Assembly: GCF_932526225.1 (NCBI RefSeq)
Contig: NC_064040.1
Span: 11,880,856-11,944,855 of the forward strand
DNA length: 64,000 bases
Direction: 5' to 3'
Source: Nematostella vectensis
Lineage: Eukaryota; Cnidaria; Anthozoa; Actiniaria; Edwardsiidae
In this document: positions 28,501 to 37,803 of the stretch, one piece after another
Numbering within the stretch: position 1 is the first letter of the stretch
Layout of the letters: every line of letters starts with the position of its first letter
The notes under the pieces: generated by a model
What the model was told of the DNA's origin: nothing
The model's database searches: none
The model's input: the letters and a program-made list of their open reading frames with translations, nothing else
Translations under genes and position numbers: made by a program

Positions 28501-29307
28501 ACCTGGTTGTTTACAGGTTGTACGGGCCTTTAGTCATCTGGGATGGAATGATCCAAGAATTATCCGCAGTTTGAGAGAGCGTGAACGAGGGGAAGGGACG
28601 CTAGCGATGTAAGTCTCTAAATAACTTAAGAGGAGAGGGGACCTAGCAATGACAAATTAACTACAGGGAGGAGGGGACCCCTAGTTATGAAGAGACATTA
28701 GGTGGGGATGGGACCCTAGCCATGTAAGTGACAAAATAACAGAAGGGGGAAGAAGACCCCAGCAATGACAAATTAACTACAGGGGGAGGGGACCCTAGCA
28801 ATGTAAGTGATAAGGTAACAGAAGCGGGATGGAGACACTAGCAATGACAAAGTAACTACAGGGGGAGGGGACCCTAGCAATGTAAGTGATAAGGTAACAG
28901 AAGCGGGATGGAGACACTAGCAATGACAAAGTAACTACAGGGGGAGGGGACCCTAGCAATGACAAAGTAACTACAGGGGGAGGGGACCCTAGCAATGACA
29001 AAGTAACTACAGAGGGGAGGGGACCCTAGCAATGACAAAGTAACTACAGAGGGGAGGGGACCCTAGCAATGAAAAAGTAACTACAGGGGGAGGGGACCCT
29101 AGCAATGACAAAGTAACTACAGGGGGAGGGGACCCTAGCAATAACAAAGTAACTACAGAGGGGAGGGGACCCTAGTCATGTAAGACATGACAGATGCCCC
29201 AAGGCGATGTATACTTTAAGACCTACTTGTCTGTCCGTCTGATATTTTAATTGTAATCTTTTACTATTTTCAGTGAGGCAGAAAGGGCTCTTGCCCTACT
29301 AACATAG
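10545..29307 (+). CDS. HEATR4: HEAT-repeat protein with long N-terminal extension, probably HEATR4 (complete, 31 exons)
   Basis: Exons: 10545-10682, 10998-11066, 12693-12767, 13080-13154, 13361-13471, 13777-13948, 14394-14514, 15150-15361, 16141-16464, 16962-17035, 17139-17268, 17793-17836, 18860-18997, 19130-19252, 19796-19848, 19945-20000, 21627-21706, 21987-22049, 22240-22296, 22631-22691, 22772-22822, 23434-23504, 23624-23800, 25439-25531, 25896-25932, 26221-26303, 26539-26612, 27261-27312, 28313-28399, 28517-28608, 29274-29307. All 30 junctions keep frame, giving 1008 aa, near human HEATR4 (about 1000). Residues 1-190 are charged and helical (EALKKALETLETDAT, ELAYARLDLEKAVKYEIG), coiled-coil-like. 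Residues 210-420 are acidic and low in complexity. From about 665 on there are paired helices of HEAT type, such as RRLEDPKEEVRGRAVISL and VRAFSHLGWNDPRIIRSL. The C-terminal RERERGEG block suggests HEATR4, a little-studied protein. Phase alone could allow extra small exons, and a two-gene split is not excluded. Confidence 0.8.
11128..11762. mobile_element. Terminal-inverted-repeat element, about 630 bp
   Basis: Arms of about 85 bp: the left arm at 11132-11218 starts TCCAGACCTGGGACTC and contains AACATTCTGGCTCGCGTGAA and TTTATTGCATGCGCATGTGC. The right arm at 11675-11759 is its inverted match. The interior is not an obvious transposase. It sits in intron 2 of the HEATR4-like gene. The 80-bp palindrome at 2466-2546 carries the same ends. 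Confidence 0.8.
14834..15052. mobile_element. Foldback MITE, about 215 bp, with TA flanks
   Basis: Arms begin and end with GCCTGCTTGCAGGC / GCCTGCAAGCAGGC and continue through TACTCGGTTATCATCGCGGA and CTCTCCGTTCGATGAT, almost perfectly paired to the centre. Both ends are flanked by TA, consistent with a Tc1/mariner-type target duplication. The right arm carries a small local duplication of the TTTTCCGCGATGATAACCGA segment. A half copy lies at 43784-43858. It lies in intron 7 of the HEATR4-like gene. Confidence 0.82.
16690..16805. mobile_element. Diverged copy of the foldback at 640-870
   Basis: Contains the reverse complement of the 640-870 arm: TTGATTGACTACGCGCTATT followed by CCCAAACGAGACAAGGATTT. 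It lies in intron 9 of the HEATR4-like gene. Confidence 0.55.
17262..17756 (+). repeat. 28-bp minisatellite beginning at a splice donor (HEATR4-like intron 11)
   Basis: About 17 copies of a 28-bp unit, core GATGGCATGACAGTAAGTCA then CATGATAA. The first unit is the exon end itself: the exon closes AAGGCATGATG and the intron opens GTAAGCCACATGATAA. Across this 27-base stretch I count 23 identities to the consensus, so the authentic junction at 17268 is part of the array. Almost every unit keeps an intact GTAAGT. Confidence 0.95.
18055..18859 (+). repeat. 21-bp minisatellite ending at a splice acceptor (HEATR4-like intron 12)
   Basis: About 38 copies of a 21-bp unit (GGAGCTATATTTCTGATAAA plus T). 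Because 21 is a multiple of three and the unit has no stop in two frames, it makes long artefactual ORFs. The last copy runs into CTCTAATTGTAG, the acceptor of the exon at 18860, so the array supplies most of the upstream pyrimidine-containing tract. Confidence 0.95.
20085..20760 (+). repeat. About 78-bp tandem repeat (HEATR4-like intron 16)
   Basis: Eight to nine copies of a 77-79-bp unit containing GTAAGCCAATAAGGATGTTA and ACGCTACCGTGGTCACCTTG. Units differ by substitutions and small indels. Each carries AAAGTAAGCC or GAAGTAAGCC, resembling the intron's own donor (GAAAA|GTAAGT at 20000), but the likeness is too short to claim origin from it. Confidence 0.92.
20903..21150. mobile_element. 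Foldback element, about 245 bp
   Basis: CACACCTATTTCACAAAAGG with TTGTCAGTGCAAATGGAAAA on the left pairs, with mismatches, with GCCATTTTCCCTGACAACTT and TTATTGAAATAGGCGTA on the right. Non-coding interior. Confidence 0.6.
21330..21586. mobile_element. Terminal-inverted-repeat element, about 255 bp
   Basis: 30-bp perfect terminal repeats starting AGCCGCATTGTCACCAGTTT at 21331 and ending with its complement at 21585. Inside are GTTTTTTAACGGAAAACACG and AGCGGATGGCCTGTTAAATA. A truncated copy with the same end and interior lies at 47276-47452. The right end lies about 40 bp before the acceptor of the exon at 21627. Confidence 0.85.
23815..25365 (+). repeat. 60-bp minisatellite filling HEATR4-like intron 23
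   Basis: From about 24180 the unit is 60 bp (CAACTCCACCCGCC, CCCTACTACTGCCTTACCCT, AGCTACCAACCATCCATACT), about 20 highly similar copies; six or more in the middle are identical or nearly so. 23815-24180 holds older, shorter and more varied relatives. It fills almost the whole intron between the exons ending at 23800 and starting at 25439. Confidence 0.95.
27000..27190. repeat. Impure ATC-rich microsatellite
   Basis: Runs of ATCATC/ATTATC interspersed with CAACTCC in intron 27 of the HEATR4-like gene. Confidence 0.8.
28590..29190 (+). repeat. About 36-bp minisatellite beginning at a splice donor (HEATR4-like intron 30)
   Basis: About 15 units of GGGGAGGGGACCCTAGCAAT followed by GTAAGTGATAAGG or, more often, GACAAAGTAACTACAG. 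The exon ends GGGGAAGGGACGCTAGCGAT and the intron opens GTAAGT. The array core is therefore a copy of the exon tail plus donor, about 85 per cent identical over 26 bases. Intact GTAAGT or GTAAG persists in four units (near 28726, 28803, 28881, 29178); in the rest it has become GACAA. Confidence 0.93.
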
Positions 29308-31498
29308 GAAAGGGGATGTAAGCATGTTTTCCTCTTAAAATCCTTATTCCTTAGTATTTTGGTCGAATAAAAACACAATATGTTTGAAAATTCATATTGT
29401 GTCGTATAAGATACAAACTCAAGCCAGTTTCTTGTGAGATCGGTTATATTTGTTTTTTTACTAGTTATTTGCGGGTTAGATTAATATCGATAGAGATACA
29501 GATACAGACAGTCGTATTTTGAGAACGAGATTTTTTTTTATTGTGAGCGATTTTATTATTTATTTTTTCAACCACTCGTTATTTATTTGTTTATGTATTT
29601 ATCTATCTATTGTTGTTATTTTTAGGTAGCATATCTATAAGACGCGAGGAATTAGTGCATGACTCTCCACACTCTTCTGCCTGCCTAATATTTTGTAAAT
29701 AAAAGGAAAGTTGTTTTAAGTGAAAGTTTTCCATCATGTTCTCGTAATCTATGAACGCTAACAGGGATAATAAAAAAAGTCATTTAAGAGTGTGGTTTTA
29801 TTTTAGCGTTAATCAACAATTTGATAGTTAGTAGTAATGCTGGACAGCTTCCAAACCGCCAAGGCCATTATCATTAAAAAAAAAAACTCAAATTCCTATC
29901 GTACTAATGTATTATATTTCGCCCTGTACCATCTGTATCGTAACCCGCAGTGCTCCATGGGTAGCTTAATGACTGAATCCTGGTATCTAAAAGCTATGCG
30001 AATGTTCACAAGAACAAGCACAATAATTCTTCAGCTTTTGGATTTGTTTTATTTCCGCCTTTATCTGTTTATTTATTTGATACCCATGAAGCACTGCGGG
30101 TTGCAGCACATTGGTTATTCGAGAGCAACCTTATTTGAATAAGATGTATCATTTTCATGATCTGGTTCGTTACGGCTTCGTTTGTGCTGAGCCCTAGCCT
30201 GGAGGCAGTTCAATTCCATTATTTTATTTGGCACTTTTCATCTTTGATTCTTTGATTTTATTTGGCACTTTTTCATCTTTGATTTTATTTGGCACTTTTT
30301 CATCTTTGATTCACATTTATATTGAAAAACAGCTTGTATTCAATTCATATTCCTATTCGTAATATGTAATAATAGCAAGCAGACCCATCCACCCCTCCCC
30401 CAATTACACACGTACACTTTGTGCTGAAGTACAATACACCTGTTTGGCTTATCCCGGGAGTTTCAGAGGATAAGGTGCAGACATTTGATTTAAAGCAATT
30501 GGATATCAAAGATAGTCCAAATAGAATAGAAAAAATGGTGATTATCCAATAAGATGAGCTTAAGTATGCAAGACTGGATCCGGGTGGGCTATCAGATGGG
30601 TACCCACCTCTTAGTTGATGAATTTCTGGTGCATTCTTTCCATCATTTACCCCTCGTCATGCCCAATTTCGTTTTGCTAGCCTTGTTACGTCTATAGGAT
30701 GTGACCCAACGCTGTCTGTTTCGTGTAAAATATGCTCACACGTGAGAGTTCTTTAAAATCGCTTTTTCTATCTTACACTGTTGTGATTTAACCCCGTCTC
30801 TGTGAGTTTAAGAATACAGTTTTATAACATGATCAAGTAGTGGATAAGATCTTTGAGATAGCGTTCAGTCGGATGTTAATGGATGGTTAGACGACTTATT
30901 ACATCTGTGCTAGGTGTTCGCGTCAAATCTCAACATATTTTTATTATTAACTAATCTGTTTCAGTCCACAAATGCAAAAGAAAATACCTATACAATCTTT
31001 CAAGCATTTTCACACATCAAACGTGTTTTTATTTTGTTGTCAACTTTTGTTATCAGTGTCTTACTACACGCACAAATCAATGTGCCAGCTAAAATAGCTT
31101 TATCCGAGCCTTAGAGGTCTAAGAAAAATATGAGGGAATAAGATGAAACAACAGTTCTCTAATACAAAAAAATCTACAAGCTTAATATGCGTGATTGTAA
31201 GATTCCTTGGAACAGAACAGTTGTAATGTGGTCTAACTGCTTTAATAATAGATCGATGACGTCACGCGAACTTCAACCTTACGAAATCCGTTTTTTGTAA
31301 AATTTGATGCGAGGTATTTATACTTTGTGACGCAAGCTTAGATGTGATTGGTCAAAAAAGGCGATAATTTAATTGGTTTACATTGAAAAGCGATTATTTG
31401 TGCAAATAGTGTGAGGTGTTACAAGTTTGCTGCTGTGAACACTCCTCTCTTTCTCCTCGTGTTCTTTATCCGAACCAGTAAACAAGATAACATACAAA
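29308..31498. other. Intergenic region, no gene seen
   Basis: Contains the probable 3' UTR of the HEATR4-like gene, a diverged foldback repeat at 29940-30141, a local duplication of TTTGATTTTATTTGGCACTT around 30240-30310, and probably the promoter and 5' UTR of the calmodulin-like gene close to 31498 (CTTTCTCCTCGTGTTCTTTA just upstream). No ORF looks conserved. Confidence 0.6.
29366..29371 (+). terminator. Candidate poly(A) signal of the HEATR4-like gene
   Basis: AATAAA 59 bases after the stop codon, the first such hexamer. Another lies near 29697. Which one is used cannot be told from sequence. Confidence 0.5.
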
Positions 31499-32769
31499 AT
31501 GGTAAGCTCTAATTATGGTTTTACGTCTCATTATTACATTACTTTTACTAGTATAAAGCTAGGTTTCATTTTTTGGGCGACAGTCTTTTGAGCGCGTATC
31601 CTCTAAGCTTTTTGGTATCAAAAAAAACAAATCAACTTAAGAACACTCTAACGTGAAAGCATACTCAATTAATACCTACTTGTGCTTCCTAAGGGGGGGC
31701 CTAAACCATTCGCAATTCTTATTTTCTCAATTGGTTCTCGTCTAGAAATAGCTGGTATCCTAATATTACAAGATAAGATAAATCTTTTCGTTCAGAGTGT
31801 CTTAAGTGATGGAAAGGAATTTTGAATTAATCTATTAAAAATAGATTCTATGTAATTCGCCCTTTAATGACAAAGAGGCTGTCATAAAAAAACTTGATTT
31901 TTGTAAGAAGTATTCACTGCATCTTTTTCTTCTCTAGGCTGCTGACTTAACAGAGGAGGAAATTGCAGGTACAATTTACACTGCCCGTTGTAACAGCAAT
32001 AATAAAATTCGATCGCTTAAGCAATGTGCCTGAATAGAAAATCCTTATCTTTAAATCATAGCACAAGGTGAGAATTCGTCTGTCTTCATAGTACGGGTTT
32101 TTACAATTTTTATTTTAAAACCACTATTGTAGTTCGAAAAACTTGCAGTTATACATAACAGTTGTCCGAACTGTTAAAGTAAAACGAGCGATTGACTAAA
32201 GGCCTTTTAAATAGACGGAAAAGAAATTTTAACCTTTAAAGGTGAGGTTGCACGTTTATGGTAATGGTCTCTAATCATAAAACGAGCATATATTCCTCAC
32301 TTCTGAGTCGTGACGATCATTGAGTGTTATTAGGGCAGGGGTCTTTTCTGGGTTTCTATCATAGAGTAGTTGTTGGTATTCATTGAAAGCGGTCAAGTGA
32401 TAAAGGTGTTCACATGGTATGCCTAATTACTACAAATTGACGTTGGTGTAAAAAAGATAGAGGTGTCGTTATATTGTGAAATTTTCGATAAAAATAAGTT
32501 CTTTATCTCGAAATATATCTCTTGGTAAATTAAGTTATCAAATCTGTTCTCTCTGGCTGTATACGATTGCCTAAAAAGAACGTCACAATAACAGTTAAGG
32601 ATGCGGGAGGAACAGTGATAGGAGTTGTGGTGATGCGAAGATGATTGCAATTATGATGATGATGTTACTGCAGAGGATGATGATGATGAAGATGATAATG
32701 ATGCAGATGATGATGATGATAATGATGATGCGGATGATGATGATGACGACGTCGACGACGACGATGATG

Positions 32770-32802
<33 letters not shown>

Positions 32803-32953
32803 GCGGATTATGATGATGATGATTCTGCAGATTATAAACATAATGATGCAGATGATGCTGCGGATGATTTTAATTATGTTGCTGCGTTGCGCTGCGGTTG
32901 ATGATAACGGTGTCCCAGCGGATGATGATGTTGCTTCTTCGGGTGATGACGAA

Positions 32954-33016
<63 letters not shown>

Positions 33017-35673
33017 GGTGATGATGATGATGATGATGATGACAACGATGATGATGATGGTGGTGGTGGTGGTGGTGGTGGTGATGATGATGATGATAAG
33101 TGTGCTGATGATGTTGACGATGGTAATTAAGGACATTGATGATGTAACTGTTGTCCTTTACAAAATCGAAAAACTCTAAGCTTTGTTTTTATCAAGAATA
33201 CAAGGAAGCGTTCTCGCTGTTCGACAAGGATGGTGATGGCACGGTCACGACAGCGGAATTGGGGACAGTCATGAGGAACCTGGGGCAGAACCCTACAGAT
33301 GAGGAGATTCGAGAAATGATCAAAGAGGTGGACGAAGATGGTACGCCCAACCTCCTATTCCCCCTGCCCTTTTATTCCCAGTTCTATCCCCTTTTCCCCT
33401 TTATTTCCCCTTCCCCCTTAATTCCCCTTCCCCTTTATTGCCTTTTTTACCTTTTATTGCCTCCTTCCCCTAATTGCCTTTTTCTTTATTGCTCTCTTTC
33501 CCTTTATTGCCCCCTCCCTTTGATTGCTTCTTCCCTCTTTCCCCTTTATTGCCTCTTCCCTTTTATTGCCTCCTTCCCCTAATTGCCTTTTTCTTTATTG
33601 CTCCCTTTCCCTTTATTGCTCCCTCCCTTTGATTGCTTCTTCCCTCTTTCCCCTTTATTGCCTCTTCCCTTTTATCGCCTTCTTCCCCTAATTGCCTTTT
33701 TCTTTATTGCTCCCTTTCCCTATATTACCTTATCCCCCTTTATTACTTCTTCCCCTTCTCCCCATCACATTCACACGTGGACACCCATCCACTCTTCACA
33801 TCCCACAAAGACAAGCTTTTTTCTTGGATAAGGTATAGCATTCCTTTGATTCCTAAAATCCTTTAGTAATCTTTAAATATCGATCTCATCCTTCAGGCAG
33901 CGGCTCTATCGGTTTTGAGGAGTTCTTACAACTCATGTCCAAAAAGACAAAAGGGAAGTCGTATGAGGACGAGCTCATGGCCGCATTCCAGGTACGGAAC
34001 ATGACATCGCTTCTACTCACTGCGGCTTGTTTATATCACCACTACCGCCGACGGTGGTGCGCGCAGTGCTCCATGGGTGATCTACGAAGAAATCGTTGAA
34101 AGATGCGCGCAGTGTTGTCGTATAATGTGCGTCAGTGCTTGTCATATAATGTACGTCAGTGCTTATCATATAATGTGCGCAGTACTTGTCGTATAATGTG
34201 CGCAGTGCTCGTTGGATGATCTACGAAGAAATCGTTGAAAGATGCGCGTAGTGCTTGTCATATAATGTGCGTCAGTGCTTGTCATATAATGTGCGTCAGT
34301 GCTTGTCATATAATGTGCTTGTCATATAATGTGCGTCAGTGCTTGTCATATAATGTGCGTCAGTGCTTGTCATATAATGTGCACAGTACTTGTCGTATAA
34401 TGTGCACAGTGCTCGTTGGATGATCTACGAAGAAATCGTTAAAAGATGCGCGCAGTGCTTGTCATATAATGTGCGTCAGTGCTTGTCATATAATGTGCGT
34501 CAGTGCTTGTCATATAATGTACGTCAGTGCTTGTCATATAATGTGCGCAGTACTTGTCGTATAATGTGCGCAGTGCTCGTTGGATGATCTACGAAGAAAT
34601 CGTTGAAAGATGCGCGCAGTGCTTGTCATATAATGTGCGTCAGTGCTTGTCATATAATGTGCGCAGTACTTGTCGTATAATGTGCACAGTGCTCGTTGGA
34701 AGATCTACGAAGAAATCGCTGAAAGATGCGCGCAGTGCTTGTCATATTATGTGCGTCAGTGCTTGTCATATAATGTGCGTCAGTGCTTGTCATATAATGT
34801 GCGCAGTACTTGTCGTATAATGTGCGCAATGCTCGTTGGATGATCTACGAAGAAATCGTTGAAAGATGCTCGCAGTGCTTGTCATATAATGTGCGTCAGT
34901 GCTTTTCGTATAATGTGCGCAATGCTCGTTGGGTGATTTTTTTTTGTGAGATATGCGCGCAGTGATCACAATAGGTGACGCAGCAGAGTGTAGCACAGGT
35001 ATGATCACTCGTTGTGATCTGCAGATCTTCGACAAGGACGGTAATGGCAGCATCACAGTCACGGAATTAAAGGAGGTGCTGGACAGCCTGGGCGAGAAGC
35101 TATCGGAGGATGAGGTCGGCGAGATGATCAAGGAGGCCGACAGTGACGGCGACGGAACCGTCAACATCGAAGGTGAAAGCACTGTCTTAAAAACTTTGGA
35201 TACCGACTCGCATGGCACTCTTAGATATTGTGTAGTTCCAGAAAATATCCATCCCCCCCCCCCATTGAGGGGATTGAAAATTCCGGGGGGGGGGGTCAAA
35301 CGCCCAGGAATTTCCAGAGGGGAGGGGGGGTAAAATGCCAATTTTCCTTTACAGTTACTGTATTTATTTTTTTCCAGGGGGTTGGAAATTCCAGAGGGTT
35401 GAGGGGTCATACCTCCGCCCCCTTCCATGGGGGGTATGGATATTTTCTAGAACTACACATTAGAAACTTTGATATTTTAAATAAATTGTGCCGTTTGAAT
35501 ATAAACTTAAATAGCTATTCCTATGTTTCTTACAAACAGACTGTTGTATTTTCAAATATAGACATCAAGGGGAAAAAAACAGGCTGATCAACATTCTTAA
35601 AAACTTATGATGTTTGCCATTTATCCCTTCAGAATTCATCAAGATGATGGTTGCAATAACAGGAGGGAAGTAG
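31499..35673 (+). CDS. Calmodulin-like protein with four intact EF-hands
   Basis: Exons 31499-31501 (ATG only), 31938-31968, 33197-33340, 33897-33991, 35025-35172, 35633-35673; frame closes at 153 aa. The N-terminus reads [20 protein letters not shown], very like calmodulin (149 aa). Loops: [12 protein letters not shown] (21-32), [12 protein letters not shown] (57-68), [12 protein letters not shown] (94-105), [12 protein letters not shown] (130-141); each keeps acidic positions 1 and 12, so four calcium sites are expected. The linker ([11 protein letters not shown]) and the tail MMVAITGGK differ from calmodulin, so it is a paralogue rather than calmodulin itself. Introns after the ATG, before the first EF-hand and in loops 2 and 4 follow the old calmodulin pattern; the one before loop 3 is absent from its two neighbours. 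Likely a cytosolic calcium sensor. Confidence 0.93.
32640..33125. repeat. GAT/GGT trinucleotide microsatellite in a calmodulin-like gene intron
   Basis: Long runs of GATGAT with GGT blocks (33001-33020, 33060-33081) and a short GACGACGTC patch. It ends about 70 bp before the acceptor of the exon at 33197. The Met-, Asp-, Ser-, Thr- and Val-rich ORFs here are repeat artefacts. Confidence 0.95.
33350..33780 (+). repeat. Pyrimidine-rich tandem repeat, about 117-bp period
   Basis: Starts about 10 bases after the donor at 33340. Three imperfect units of C/T-rich sequence built from CCCTTTATTGCC and CCCCTAATTGCCTTTTTCTT. It fills the intron up to a short unique stretch before the exon at 33897. 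Confidence 0.8.
34050..34935 (+). repeat. 24-bp minisatellite with higher-order structure
   Basis: Basic unit GTGCTTGTCATATAATGTGC plus GTCA, runs of two to six copies. These runs are punctuated six times by a longer segment, GATCTACGAAGAAATCGTTG with AAAGATGCGC, near 34078, 34218, 34420, 34587, 34704 and 34841. It therefore has nested periodicity. It occupies the intron between the exons ending at 33991 and starting at 35025. Confidence 0.92.
35222..35462. mobile_element. Foldback element, about 235 bp
   Basis: GTGTAGTTCCAGAAAATATC at the left end pairs with GATATTTTCTAGAACTACAC at the right end. The interior has G- and C-runs and repeated GGAATTTCCAGAGGGG-like blocks that also pair. It lies in the last intron of the calmodulin-like gene. 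Confidence 0.75.
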
Positions 35674-36008
35674 ACTAGCTGTCTCGACCTCCAACCTGTC
35701 TATATGTATAAGCCTTGAGGCTCATTATTACCTTTGGAAGATCGTAAAGTCCAGGAAGTGTTAAAGGACGCACCTTGATATATAACGCGCTGTTAGTCAG
35801 CACACGAAAGCATTCACACAGGTTCTCTGTAGCATTGGAATGAGCGACTTAAGACACTTATCATTCTTACATGGCACTAGAGATGTCAGATGTTGACGAA
35901 AATATGCTTGTAGATGTTAACTTCAATGCACAGTTTTTCCATCTGAAGGGAGTTTATATAATATTTGTAATTGCTTATATTACCGATAAAAAGCTGAATA
36001 GGTGTCAA

Positions 36009-36014
36009 AATAAA
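36009..36014 (+). terminator. Poly(A) signal of the calmodulin-like gene
   Basis: AATAAA 336 bases after the stop codon, followed by a GT-rich tract (TTCTTGTTGTGCG), the usual downstream element. Confidence 0.65.
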
Positions 36015-36939
36015 TTCTGATATACGGGTATTCTTGTTGTGCGCCTTTTTATGTAAAATAAGTATTTTATTTAGCGTAAATGCCAGCCTCTTCTGCAGAC
36101 ATCTCGAGTGCTTTTATATGCTTTTCAGTCCTTTTATTACTTGGGCTTCCTGTGGCACTACTCTAGGAGACAGGGGACTAAGGCCGAGTTAAACCGGAGC
36201 CGGAAAGGGGAGGGGTCACTTCCTCCCTCCTATGTCCCCGCTCTTTCATGCTCACCCCACAGAAATCCCGAAATAAAAAAAGCCCTTTTCCAAATAAGGC
36301 CAAAACACTCGAGGCGCCTGTGGAGGATAATACATCTGCTCGAGAATCCATTCGCGTGAGCAGTGTTTTTGGTCTCAGTTTTTCTTTAGCGTAAACACTG
36401 CGTCCGTTCGTATGTCGTCTGAATACTTTATTAAGTTTGATACACATTAACTTTTAATGATATCTGAAAATGCGATAAAATATTTCAAAATTGTAATTAA
36501 GCAGTGTTTTTATAGGGAGCATCTGACTGATAGTTTAGGTTCCTTTGTCGGTTGAGGTTTTCTCTGAGAGTAATAGACAGCGTCGATCTTAAAAAGAAAT
36601 ATAATGATGATTCATATGATAATAAACTATCCTACTCGATCTATCGGGCACCTATCAAATCATGAAAGCCCCTTTAAGCGAAGGAGAGAAGCGACTTAGT
36701 ATAACCAGGGAGTTCAACGTATCATGTATACATTATGTTAAAGTTAGTCATTTTTTTCGGTATGCTTTTTTGGGATAGATGTTCTTCGGTGTGCTATTGG
36801 GGTAGACTTTTTGGGGATTGTTCCCTTGGTTTTTCACAGGATAACATCTTCTTCAATGGTTTTTGTGGCTGGGTTGTAGGGTATCGTGTTGGGTATCTCA
36901 ATGAGGGACTATTGGGGAGTGACCATTTGGCGTTGACAG
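36015..36939. other. Intergenic, no gene seen
   Basis: Unique sequence between the calmodulin-like gene and the GPCR pseudogene. About 36460-36570 weakly resembles the interior of the element at 21330-21586 (AAATATTTCAAAAT, CGGTTGAGGTTT), possibly an old copy. No coding signal. Confidence 0.4.
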
Positions 36940-37803
36940 CATAGCATCTGTTTTAGTGCCGTCTTCAAGCTTCGGCTCATGCAGCCCTGTATCAGGAAAC
37001 TTGTAGCAGAGTTCAGAAGTGAAAGGCAAACTTTAGGGTTCCAGATGCATTTTTGGGAATAACCCCCTTGTAGAAATGGTTAATGCAAATGTTGACCAGA
37101 GTGGGTAGGAAGCTAAGCGCAAAGGAGACAGTCATGGTGATCACCAAGCCCACAACTCGTTGCTTTTTCTTTGCTTCCTCCAAAACGGGCACATTCATCG
37201 GGGCCGCTGCGTTGCTGAAGAAGATGTCTTTAACGATGCGGATGTAGCGGACAGGGATGGTAACCGCTAGAATAAGTATGCGGAAAACAAGATGGACTTC
37301 ACTGCTCGGGAAAACATGTACGCACCTTTCTCTGCCAGGCTATAATGCATAGCAATATATGACGGGGACATTAGCAGAAACGCCAACGTCTATATCGCGA
37401 GGATCGCGTATCGGACCGTGTCGTCCTTCCGGTTTAAACCTCGTTGAGCTCATCGCGTAAAGGATGGCTTGGTGGCGCTCCACCGCGAGGACGGTCAGAG
37501 TAAGGACACTTGCGGTAACGGCGGTGAATGGGATGTTCGGACCGAGGAACGCCTTACACCATAGTCCAGGGCTAGCGTAGGCGCAAATAGAAGCCCCACG
37601 AGGTCAGCCATCGCCAGGTTTCCCAAAAGTGACAGAGTGGTCGAGCGCAAAGATGGATTCTTGAATAAAACCACGAGGATTAAGGCATTACCGACTACAC
37701 CTACTGAAGTGATTGCTCCAAAGACACCATAGATCACTTCGTCAGTTAAAGTGTCATTAGTGATAGACCTGAGGGTAAACATCGTGATGTGCTTAGGATC
37801 CAA
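36940..37803 (-). pseudogene. Rhodopsin-class GPCR pseudogene
   Basis: An intronless receptor reading frame, broken. Intact from MDPKH at 37803 through TM1 (GVVGNALILVVLF) and TM2 (LLGNLAMADLVGLLF, with the class-A LAxAD motif). The frame shifts near 37555 into CKAFLGPNIPF, TM3 and the ERH counterpart of the DRY motif (VLAVERHQAI). It shifts again near 37440 (NRKDDTVRYAILAI), hits an in-frame TAG near 37395 in TM4, and shifts near 37325 into FRILILAVTIPVRYIRI (TM5). TM6 (VVGLVITMTVSFALSFLPT) follows, then a last shift near 37015 before the TM7 remnant (LNSATSFLIQGCMS). That is at least four frameshifts and one stop. Ligand class unknown. Sequencing errors are unlikely to explain so many lesions but were not excluded. 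Confidence 0.88.

Noticed and set aside
32641..33179. Met-, Asp-, Ser-, Thr-, Val- and His-rich open frames
   Set aside because: All frames of the GAT/GGT microsatellite are open; this is an intron of the calmodulin-like gene.
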